Assembly: GCA_021372295.1 (NCBI GenBank)
Contig: JAJFUS010000019.1
Span: 62,001-126,000, forward strand
Source of the DNA: a bacterium
GTDB taxonomy: Bacteria > Armatimonadota > UBA5829
Direction of reading: 5' to 3'
DNA: 64,000 bases
The position numbers and the translations under genes are program-made. The notes under the pieces were generated by a model. It ran no database searches, was not told the origin of the DNA, and saw only the letters and a list, made by a program, of their open reading frames with translations. Positions within the stretch are counted from its first letter, which is position 1. Every line of letters starts with the position of its first letter. Positions 54,797 through 62,409 of this stretch are shown one piece after another.

Positions 54797-56736
54797 TGAT
54801 CTTCCTCTCTGTGGAAGTAGTCATATACAGCCGCCGCCGCCGACTTGCCCATAGTCGGCGCGGACGCGAGTTCGTCCACAGTCGCGCTCTTGATTTTCTC
54901 GACCGACCCGAAGTGCTTAATAAGCGCCCTGCGCCGGGTCGGCCCGATGCCTGGGATTTGATTGAGCACGGACGCCCGCATAGTCTTACCTCGCAGGCTC
55001 CTGTGATATGTTACGGCGAACCTGTGCGCTTCGTCCCTGATTCTCTGGATCAGATGCAGCGCCTTGGAGTTACGCGGCAGCAGAATGGGGTCGGGCCTGC
55101 CGGGTTTGTAGACCTCTTCATTTTGTTTGGCCAACCCGACAACCGGCGGCATCCACGACTCTTCGCTCTCAGCTCTCCACTCTCCACTTTCCCCAATAAC
55201 TTCCAGCGCCGCGTTAAGCTGACCCTTGCCGCCGTCTATGAGCATCAGGTCGGGCAATTGGACGAATGCCTCGCCCTTGCGCAAAGTGCCGGTGAGACGC
55301 CTGGAAAGCGCCTCTTTCATCGAAGCATAGTCATCAGGCTTACCTTCTGAGAGCCTTATCTTAAACTTGCGATAATGCGCTTTCTTCGGCTGACCGTTCT
55401 CAAACACGACCAGCGACGCCACCGTGTACTGCCCCTGGATATTGGATATGTCGTACGCCTCGATGCGACGAGGTAGGGTAGGCAGATCGAGCGCCTCCTG
55501 CAGTTCACTAAGCTGCTCGTCGACGCGCTGCTGGTCAGTCGCCATTTTGAGTTTAATCTGTTTCAGGACAAGGTCGGCATTCTTCTTCGCCATCTCGACG
55601 AGTTGTTTTCTCTCTCCGCGCTTAGGGCTGTGGACCGCAACTTTTGTACCGCGTTTTTGCCTGAGCCAGCTCTCTATGATATCGAGTTCGGCAATTTCGG
55701 CGTTCACCAGAACCTCGCGAGGAATGTAAGGCGCAGTATCGTAATGCTGCTCGATGAACTCGCGCAGGCTTTCATTTAGATCATCCTCGCAGGCATTGTC
55801 CAAGAGAAAATGCTCCTGCCCAATCAGCTTTCCGCCTCGTATAAAGAACATCTCAGCAATGGTATTGCATTCGTCGGCGACCATCGCGATTACGTCCTGA
55901 TCTTCAAGCGCGGTCGATATGACCTTCTGCCGCGCGACAAGCGTCTGGATCGCCTGAATCTGGTCTCTGAGCCGTGCCGCCTTCTCGAATTCGAGGTTCT
56001 CTGAAGCGTCTTCCATCTGCTTAAGAAGCCTGCTCACAAGTTCTTCACGTTTTCCTGAAAGAAACGCCATCACGTCGTCGATCACGGCCATATACTCCTG
56101 GCGGCTGACTTTGCCCGCGCAGACTCCCGTACACTGGCCGATATGATAATACATGCACGCCTTGCCTTTAGATAATTCAGGGTGCTTAAACCCGCATGGG
56201 ACACGAAACACTCGCCTGATAAGCCGCATTGTCTCGCGGACGGCCTCTGAGTCGGTATATGGACCGAAATATTTATCGGTCTCTTTGGGCTGCATTCTGA
56301 GCTTGCGCTTGAACTCGACCCTGGGCCACTCGTCACTGAGTGTAATGGCGATGTATGGGTAGCTCTTATCGTCGCGCAAACGGACATTATAATTTGGGTG
56401 ATGTTTCTTAATGAGGTTCGACTCAAGTATGAGCGCTTCGAGTTCAGTGTCGGTGGCGATCCACGTGAGGTCGTCGATCTCCCGCACCATGCGGCGAGTG
56501 CGTCTGGTGTGATCCGCACCTTTTTGGAAATATTGCCTGACGCGATTGCGCAGCACTTTGGCCTTGCCAATGTAGATGATCTCGCCGGAAGCGTTCTTCA
56601 TAAGATAACACCCCGGCGAGGTAGGGAGATTGGCCAGTTTCTCTCTTAATGTCACAGTATACTTGCTTTCCAACACCGCCCAATCGAGCGATTCGAGGTT
56701 TTCGTCGGATATGGCGGGCGCGATTTCGTCTGTCAT
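54793..56736 (-). CDS. uvrC: Excinuclease ABC subunit C
   Basis: 647 residues. N-terminal GIY-YIG nuclease (PTSPGCYLMKNASGEIIYIGKAK), cysteine cluster in the middle (ACMYYHIGQCTGVCAGKV), UvrB-binding UVR motif (LVSRLLKQMEDASENLEFEKAARLRDQI), RNase-H-like nuclease (RRIEAYDISNIQGQ, DLMLIDGGKGQLNAAL) and double helix-hairpin-helix (NQIPGIGPTRRRALIKHF). It makes both incisions in nucleotide-excision repair. Between LNAALEVIG and the conserved VVGLAKQNEEVYKPGR sits an unusual stretch GESGEWRAESEESWMPP encoded by a CTCT-rich tandem-like sequence (55161-55192), longer than in other UvrC proteins. Confidence 0.96.
   Translation of the reverse strand: MTDEIAPAISDENLESLDWAVLESKYTVTLREKLANLPTSPGCYLMKNASGEIIYIGKAKVLRNRVRQYFQKGADHTRRTRRMVREIDDLTWIATDTELEALILESNLIKKHHPNYNVRLRDDKSYPYIAITLSDEWPRVEFKRKLRMQPKETDKYFGPYTDSEAVRETMRLIRRVFRVPCGFKHPELSKGKACMYYHIGQCTGVCAGKVSRQEYMAVIDDVMAFLSGKREELVSRLLKQMEDASENLEFEKAARLRDQIQAIQTLVARQKVISTALEDQDVIAMVADECNTIAEMFFIRGGKLIGQEHFLLDNACEDDLNESLREFIEQHYDTAPYIPREVLVNAEIAELDIIESWLRQKRGTKVAVHSPKRGERKQLVEMAKKNADLVLKQIKLKMATDQQRVDEQLSELQEALDLPTLPRRIEAYDISNIQGQYTVASLVVFENGQPKKAHYRKFKIRLSEGKPDDYASMKEALSRRLTGTLRKGEAFVQLPDLMLIDGGKGQLNAALEVIGESGEWRAESEESWMPPVVGLAKQNEEVYKPGRPDPILLPRNSKALHLIQRIRDEAHRFAVTYHRSLRGKTMRASVLNQIPGIGPTRRRALIKHFGSVEKIKSATVDELASAPTMGKSAAAAVYDYFHREEDQ
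55161..55192. repeat. CTCT-rich microrepeat inserted within uvrC
   Basis: An imperfect CTCTCCA-type tract lies inside the uvrC reading frame without breaking it. It encodes the hydrophilic SGEWRAESEES segment at a position where other UvrC proteins have a short loop. Its low complexity contrasts with flanking coding DNA. Confidence 0.5.
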
Positions 56737-56824
56737 GAGCCTACTTTCCTATCGTCAAGGCAAATTCTACCACGTTTCGCACTACTCCGCCAGAACCTTA
56801 TCCCTCAATGGAATTCCGTAGGCT

Positions 56825-57796
56825 TTACCATGCGAACGCCTCAGGAGCGGGGCCGCCGGGACCAGGCGCGATTTCGTCGAGTGTCTTCATATTGCCGGCT
56901 GACAGCTCGATTTCAAGAGCGCGCAGTGAAGCGTCGAGTTGCGTGAGCGTGCGTGGGCCGATGATCGGGGCGGTCACAACAGGGTTCGCCAATAGCCACG
57001 CCAGCGCGACATCCGCCGGGCGCTCTCCGATTTCCTGGCAGAACGCTTCGTATTTTTCGATCTTGCTTCTGTTTTTTTCGATTTTCTCCATCACTCCAGG
57101 CTCAGAGCGGCGTCCTTCAGCGGCTTTCTTCAATGCGCCCGCAAGCTGTCCGCTGGCGAGAGGGCTCCAGTTCATCACTCCCAGCCCGTAGCTCTCACAT
57201 GCGGGCAATATCTCCAGCTCGACAGTGCGATTAAAGAGATTGTACAAACACTGTTCTGAAACAAGCCCCATAAAGTTGCGACGTTTGGCGAGTTCGTTTG
57301 CCTGAGCGATATTCCAACCCGTGAAATTGCTGCTGCCGACATAAATCACTTTACCCTCGCGCACAAGCTGTTCCATCGCCTGCCAAATCTCTTCCCAAGG
57401 CGTATTGCGGTCTATATGATGCATTTGGTAGAGGTCGATGTGATCAGTCTGCAGGCGCTTCAGACTGTCTTCACACGCGCGCCTTATGTGCAGAGCCGAG
57501 AGTCTGGACTCATTCGGCCAATCACCCATTTTTCCGTAGACTTTCGTCGCGATGACGGTCTTTTCACGACGTCCCCCACCCTTTGCGAACCACCTGCCGA
57601 TAATCCGTTCGGTGATGCCTTCGCCGAGTTTAAAACCGTACACATTTGCCGTGTCGATAAAGTTAATGCCATGCTCGTGCGCCCGATCCATTATTGCATG
57701 CGCGTCTTCTTCGGATGTGTGCGGACCGAAATTCATCGTGCCCAGGCAAAGTCGGCTGACCTTTAGCCCAGTGCGCCCCAAGTGAGTATATTGCAT
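56825..57796 (-). CDS. Aldo/keto reductase
   Basis: 323 residues, GGGAG site before ATG. AKR signatures: MQYTHLGRTGLKVSRLCLGTMNFG, FIDTANVYG (catalytic Asp and Tyr), DHIDLYQMHHID (His), IYVGSSNFTGWNIAQA, YNLFNRTVE, GVMNWSPLASGQLAGAL and WLLANPVVTAPIIGPRTLTQLDASL. A cytosolic NADPH-dependent (by family) carbonyl reductase of the YdhF/AKR-12-like group. Substrate unknown. About 90 bp upstream of uvrC on the same strand. Confidence 0.93.
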   Translation of the reverse strand: MQYTHLGRTGLKVSRLCLGTMNFGPHTSEEDAHAIMDRAHEHGINFIDTANVYGFKLGEGITERIIGRWFAKGGGRREKTVIATKVYGKMGDWPNESRLSALHIRRACEDSLKRLQTDHIDLYQMHHIDRNTPWEEIWQAMEQLVREGKVIYVGSSNFTGWNIAQANELAKRRNFMGLVSEQCLYNLFNRTVELEILPACESYGLGVMNWSPLASGQLAGALKKAAEGRRSEPGVMEKIEKNRSKIEKYEAFCQEIGERPADVALAWLLANPVVTAPIIGPRTLTQLDASLRALEIELSAGNMKTLDEIAPGPGGPAPEAFAW

Positions 57797-57996
57797 AGAA
57801 ATTCTCCCGGAATTAGAAAGTTGATATTAGAAGATGGACGTTGAAAATACTCAAGCTGTTCTTGTGGACTTTTACCCCAGCCTGAGCTGCTGCAAACCTC
57901 AAGTAGATTTGCATCAGGGTGTGGAAACCAATTGGGGCAGACTGTAACGTCTGCCCCGTCAATTCGACACAAAAAACAAAACACTAAAAAACTATC

Positions 57997-59097
57997 CTAC
58001 TCAATCTGCATCGGCATGAGAACGTAAGTGTAGTCGAGCTGCCCCTGCGGCCTGATGACTGCCGGGTTGGACTCACCCATAAGCTCGACATCAATGGCCT
58101 CCGTGTCGATTACATTGAGCACGTCCAGTAGATATCGGGCATTGAAAGCCATCTTGGTATCGTCGCCCTCTTTGATGACCTCGACTTCCTCGTGCGCTCT
58201 GCCGATATTGCCGCTCTCGGCGGTGACCGTAAGGGTTCCGTCCTCGATGCCAATAATTGTGCGGTTAGAGTTTTCGCGAGCGACAATGGCCGCGCGCTTC
58301 ACGCTCTGCAGGAACTGATCCGTGGGGATGGTAAGCTTTTTGTTGTGCTCCTGCGGAACCACTTTCTCATAGTTCGGGAACTGGCCTTCGATGAGCCTGG
58401 ATATGAGACTGGTCTCGCCGACCTGGAACATGACCTGGCTCGCCGCAATCTTGATGTCAACCGTTCCTTGCCCCTCGGGTACGATGCGGGTGAGTTCGTT
58501 CATGGCTCGTCCGGGTACAATCGCGTTCACCGCACCGTGGGATTCAATAACCGCGCACTCCTGAAGACACAAGCGATGACCGTCTGTCGCGACCAATCTG
58601 GCTCCGTCTTCGCTTACTTGAAGCAGTATTCCGGTGAGAATGGCGCGCGATTCGTCTTGGCTGATGGCGAAAGCCGTCCTCTTGATTGCGTCGCGAATGG
58701 CGTCGTGCTCGACGATTATGCTCACTTCCTCGCGCACTTCGGGCAGCATAGGAAATTCTTCGGCGGGCAGGCCCAAAATCGAGTAGTCGGACGTACCACA
58801 TTTAATGGAGACAGTATTAGTTTCGTCAACCGCAAAGGAAACGTCGGTGTCCGGCAGGGCTGCGAGGATTTCAGTCACCGTCTTGGCCGGAACAGTCATT
58901 TGTCCCGGTTCTTCAACTTTCGCATCAACCACGCACTCCATCCCAATTTCCAGGTCTGTGGCAGCGATCCGAATTTTGTCCTCTTCAGCCGTAATCAGCA
59001 GGTGCCCCAATATCGGAAGAGACGTACGCGGGCTTACCGCACGCCCCGCAGTTTGCACGCCCTCGAAAATGTCCTTTCTAGCGCAGATAACCTTCAA
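57997..59097 (-). CDS. dnaN: DNA polymerase III sliding clamp (beta subunit)
   Basis: 366 residues. Three clamp domains are visible: start KVICARKDIFEGVQTAGRAVSPRTSLPILGHLLI, then LPAEEFPMLPEV, and LIEGQFPNYEKVVPQ; the C-terminal end YTYVLMPMQIE is diagnostic (MPM-x-L/I). I choose the TTG start at 59097 because GGGAGGGAA lies six bases upstream and the MKVIC start fits the family; the ATG at 59118 would overlap this site. It is a lone gene with no dnaA or recF beside it, unlike the usual origin-proximal cluster. Confidence 0.95.
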   Translation of the reverse strand: MKVICARKDIFEGVQTAGRAVSPRTSLPILGHLLITAEEDKIRIAATDLEIGMECVVDAKVEEPGQMTVPAKTVTEILAALPDTDVSFAVDETNTVSIKCGTSDYSILGLPAEEFPMLPEVREEVSIIVEHDAIRDAIKRTAFAISQDESRAILTGILLQVSEDGARLVATDGHRLCLQECAVIESHGAVNAIVPGRAMNELTRIVPEGQGTVDIKIAASQVMFQVGETSLISRLIEGQFPNYEKVVPQEHNKKLTIPTDQFLQSVKRAAIVARENSNRTIIGIEDGTLTVTAESGNIGRAHEEVEVIKEGDDTKMAFNARYLLDVLNVIDTEAIDVELMGESNPAVIRPQGQLDYTYVLMPMQIE

Positions 59098-59262
59098 CGA
59101 CTGTTCCCTCCCGTCCAATATGAATGCTTAATAAACGCTTACAAATACGGCGTTAGTATATCACAGCGGGCGGACACTTACAAGCTACAAGCATCTAAAT
59201 CCCAGGTAATCGCGCTAAAACAGTGCAACTACTCTTGCAAGGAAATCTTTGTCCCATCCGGC

Positions 59263-59442
59263 CTAGTTTATCTTGAACCTGACACTGACGTTCTTGGATG
59301 CTTCTTGCCTTATAAGGTTGTGAGCAATCTGCCTCAATAGCGCAAAGTCTTCAGGTGCGTGATCAGTTCTGACCCTGCAGGTATCATCGTCGAAATCCGT
59401 ATCCATCACCCAGTGGAGCTTACGCTGGATCTCAGGGTGTTT
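59263..59442 (-). pseudogene. ISAs1-family transposase C-terminal remnant
   Basis: The reading HPEIQRKLHWVMDTDFDDDTCRVRTDHAPEDFALLRQIAHNLIR matches what I recall of the C-terminus of ISAs1 (H-repeat-type) transposases, where a HWxIENxLHWVLDVTF segment precedes ...RIRxxNAPEN. About 55 residues survive, without the catalytic core. It abuts the IstB remnant on the opposite strand, pointing to successive insertions and decay. Confidence 0.65.
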
Positions 59443-59556
59443 CACCACTGCAGCGTCGTTCACATCAAGGGCGAAAGCTATCGACTAAAGGAACGAAAGG
59501 AGTACCTCAGGCAGAAAATTCAGGCTACTAATGCACTACTTGAACCTGCTTCCTGA
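59434..59556 (+). pseudogene. IstB-like (IS21 family) ATPase C-terminal remnant
   Basis: The reading VFHHCSVVHIKGESYRLKERKEYL resembles the C-terminus of IstB helper ATPases (LLHHSxVVxIxGESYRLKEK). No AAA+ core is present upstream, so only the tail remains. It overlaps the end of the ISAs1 remnant. Confidence 0.6.
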
Positions 59557-60231
59557 GACGCCAGAATTATACATTTTTTAACCGCCACATTTGCGCAAAA
59601 TCACAGTGACGTTGACAGCTTTCGCGGAGCAGTGCGAGACCAAGCCGCCAATGATTTGCATGGTCTTGTTCGCTGGCTGGGTGGCCTATTGCCGCTGGAA
59701 GAGTCAATCGTCCGTTTTGAGAAAAAACTGCGTTTGCATACGGGTAGACTACCAGGAAGATAATACATACCGCGACTGCAGATAAGGCAACTCGCGACTT
59801 GATACGCAGACGGATAATCAGTCAGACAAACAGCCCAACTCTCAAAAACAGTAGTGCGGCTCGTCTTCCAGTGGTAACGAGCGCCAAGCTCTGCGCAATG
59901 CCCATGAGTATTAGACACAGCCGAGCTGACTTTGTTCGATATGCCATTGCACCTCGAATCAGCCAATCGCGACCGAGGGAAGCAAATGCGACGTAACACC
60001 CCAGGATTTGGTAATTGCTTTGATTACCCTGCTGAATGCGGAATTGGCTCAATCGCAGCACGGTCACCATTCTGGAAGTGAAACTCTTCGGGTCTTTGAC
60101 CCATACTCCGGACAGATTGGCAAGGCTATCAGCATTAGGCTCTATGACGGTAATGCTGCGTCTGTAGCAAGCACAATATGCTACCGGTTGATAAGTGAGA
60201 AGGAGCCAAGATTATGCCGTTTTGGCCTGCA
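59557..60231. other. Degenerate region with an unassigned open frame
   Basis: The region contains no intact gene. One plus-strand frame from ~59557 to ~59754 encodes plausible-looking protein sequence (SFRGAVRDQAANDLHGLVRWLGG, then LLPLEESIVRFEKKLRL) that I cannot identify. It has no start with a ribosome binding site and continues the frame of the IstB remnant after its stop. The remainder shows only scattered short ORFs. Consistent with decayed mobile DNA. Confidence 0.4.
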
Positions 60232-61731
60232 CTAACACAGTATATCGAACGGATTCTCTCCCTGATAGCGCATGGAGCTTGTTAGCGGCACGTTTATGTC
60301 GTCGACACCTAGGAATTTCACGGCATCGAAGAGAGCCTTGCCGCAGTGATTGAACGCGACCGCTCCATGGTGCGGGAAGCGCTTGCCGATCAGCACATGC
60401 CGGTAGAACCTGGCAAAGTTCGGAATAGCAAAGACTCCGATGCCGCCAAAGCTCATTGGGTCGATGTCGAGAATATTGCCCTCGCACACATAGCTCACCA
60501 ATTGGCTCTCGGCGTTGCCCTGGAGCCGGAAGAATGTCGTCGGGCCTGGCTTGATCTGGCCATCGAGTGTGCCTCGGGTTATATCAGGAGCATTCGACGG
60601 GTCTTCAATCAAGCGATTCATGATGAGCTGATATTTCATTGAGCAATTTTTCATGCAAGAACTCGGAGTGTTGCCGCAGTGGAAACCCATGAACAGATCC
60701 TCAGTGGTCGCTCCCTTGAGATCAACTCCGCCCAGCATGTCGGTCGGTACAGTGTTGTTGATATCGAGGAGCGTAGCAGGATTGTCGCTAGCAAGCTGGC
60801 AAAAGTACTCACTAAGCGCGCCATACATATCTACCTCGCACGCCACTGGAATTCCACGTAAGGCCAACCTCGAATTTACGTAGCACGGCACGAACCCGAA
60901 GGCTTTCTCGAATGCGGGCCAACACTTGTCAGCAAAGACCCCGAATGAACGCGAACCAAGATTTTCTTCGCAGAACCGAAGCAGCGCAAGTTCAAACCGG
61001 GCCAGCTTGGGGAGCAGATCGGGGTACGTGTTGCCCTCACCGAGTTCATCGGCCATATCCTTTGCAACAACCGCGATGGCTGGATCTTCCTCGTCCACGG
61101 CGTTGTAGAGATCCCACAGATCCAGCTCGCTGTTTTCCATCACCTCCACGCCCATATCATACAGCGGCTTGATTGGGGCGTTGCAGGCGTAGAAGTCTTG
61201 GGGTCTTGGGCCGAAGGCGAATATCTTGAGGTTAAGAACGCCAATGATGATCCGCGCGACAGTGGCGAAATGCTTTATCTTGGCCGCGAGTTCATCGGGG
61301 AGACCGACTGGCATCTGCGGAATATAGACCGGCACGTTGCGCAAGCCGAAGCTGTAAGAGGCGTTAAGCATGCCGCAATAGGCATCGCCCCTTCCGCCCA
61401 CAAGCGTGTCCTTGCTCTCCTCGGCTGCCGCGCAGGCCATAACCGGCCCATCAAAGTGCTCCGCAAAGATCGAAAGGGGGCCTTCGGGACCGAAGTTGCC
61501 GAGGTATATTACGGCAGAATTGGCCCCGGCATCAGCAACCTCGGCCAAGGCGGCCAAGGTGTCGCCTTCGTTCTCGATAATGGTATTGCAGGAATATACG
61601 TCGAGACCCACGTTCTCGCAGCACTCAGTGAGCTTGCCGAGCCTGGTGCGGGTCAGATCTATAGGAAAGCAGTCACGGCTGACACCAACCAGGGCCAACT
61701 TGACTTGAGGGGTATTAACGCTAATGGGCAT
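60232..61731 (-). CDS. L-fucose/L-arabinose isomerase family protein
   Basis: 499 residues, AGGAGACA before ATG. The sequence belongs to the FucI-like isomerase family rather than to classical AraA. N-terminal Rossmann-like segments (LALVGVSRDCFPIDLTR and AVIYLGNFGPEGPLSIFA) are followed by AFGPRPQDFYACNAPIKPLYDMGVEVMENSELDLWD and acidic metal-ligand candidates in ACEVDMYGALSEYF and LLDINNTVP. The C-terminal sugar-binding region has MGFHCGNTPSSCM and HHGAVAFNHCGKALFDAVKFLG. It is the last gene of an operon whose other members look like AraB and AraD, so it probably supplies the aldose-ketose isomerase step for arabinose or a related sugar. Confidence 0.78.
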   Translation of the reverse strand: MPISVNTPQVKLALVGVSRDCFPIDLTRTRLGKLTECCENVGLDVYSCNTIIENEGDTLAALAEVADAGANSAVIYLGNFGPEGPLSIFAEHFDGPVMACAAAEESKDTLVGGRGDAYCGMLNASYSFGLRNVPVYIPQMPVGLPDELAAKIKHFATVARIIIGVLNLKIFAFGPRPQDFYACNAPIKPLYDMGVEVMENSELDLWDLYNAVDEEDPAIAVVAKDMADELGEGNTYPDLLPKLARFELALLRFCEENLGSRSFGVFADKCWPAFEKAFGFVPCYVNSRLALRGIPVACEVDMYGALSEYFCQLASDNPATLLDINNTVPTDMLGGVDLKGATTEDLFMGFHCGNTPSSCMKNCSMKYQLIMNRLIEDPSNAPDITRGTLDGQIKPGPTTFFRLQGNAESQLVSYVCEGNILDIDPMSFGGIGVFAIPNFARFYRHVLIGKRFPHHGAVAFNHCGKALFDAVKFLGVDDINVPLTSSMRYQGENPFDILC

Positions 61732-61751
61732 TGTCTTGTCTCCTTTCAGCC

Positions 61752-62399
61752 TTACTTCTGTCCGTATTTGTTCTGATATCTTTCGTAGCCCCGTCTGATT
61801 TCCTCAGATGGAATGGGAATCGGCATGCCTTTGAGAGTCGCCAGGTGGACAGTCTTAGCAACGTCCTCACACATAACGGCAGCCTTGAGAGCGGCCTTGA
61901 CATTCGCGCCGACGGTAAAAACGCCGTGGTTCTGCAGCAATATAGCAGGAGACTCACCAATGTACTTCACAACCGCCTCACCGATCTGTTCCTCGCCGAT
62001 CTGGCAGTAGGGAGCGCAAGGGATGTCGCAGCCGAACTCATCGGCCATCGCAGTGAGAACGCAGGTAATCCCCTGGCCCAGCGCCGCAAAGCTGGTAGCA
62101 TAGTTCGAATGCGTGTGGATGATGCCGTTGACCTTGTCCATGTACCGATAAATATAACAATGGGTCAACGCATCCACTGAGGGCTTCAGTCCACCCTCGA
62201 TGACATTGCATTCGAGATCGACTATCACCATTTTCTCGGGAGTCAGGTCTTCAAAGACCACGCCACTGGGCTTAACCACAATCTTGCCCGAGTCCGGATC
62301 GCGCCCGCTGGCATTGCCGCTGGTCATTGTGACAAGTCCCTGGCGGGGTAATTCTTTGTTCATCGCGCAGACTATTTCTCTGAGTTTGGGTAATAACAA
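61752..62399 (-). CDS. araD: Class II aldolase/epimerase (L-ribulose-5-phosphate 4-epimerase type)
   Basis: 215 residues, TTG start after AGGAGAAAG. Class II aldolase/AraD family: GLVTMTSGNASGRDPDSGKIVVKPSG (phosphate binding), then GLKPSVDALTHCYIYR, zinc ligands in HTHSNYATSFAALG and later LLQNHGVFTVGANVKAALKAAVMCEDVAKTVHLA. The size and loop sequences fit AraD somewhat better than FucA. Next to an FGGY kinase resembling AraB, the L-ribulose-5-phosphate epimerase assignment is favoured. Twenty bases separate it from the isomerase gene. Confidence 0.82.
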   Translation of the reverse strand: MLLPKLREIVCAMNKELPRQGLVTMTSGNASGRDPDSGKIVVKPSGVVFEDLTPEKMVIVDLECNVIEGGLKPSVDALTHCYIYRYMDKVNGIIHTHSNYATSFAALGQGITCVLTAMADEFGCDIPCAPYCQIGEEQIGEAVVKYIGESPAILLQNHGVFTVGANVKAALKAAVMCEDVAKTVHLATLKGMPIPIPSEEIRRGYERYQNKYGQK

Positions 62400-62409
62400 A
62401 TTCTTTCTC

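Noticed and set aside
59601..59999. 132-codon minus-strand ORF in the degenerate region
   Set aside because: Composition is unlike neighbouring genes (Cys, Ser and Arg rich), there is no ribosome binding site, and no family is recognised.
59119..60231. Replication origin next to dnaN
   Set aside because: No clustered DnaA-box-like TTATCCACA sequences or AT-rich unwinding region were found; the region is explained by IS remnants.
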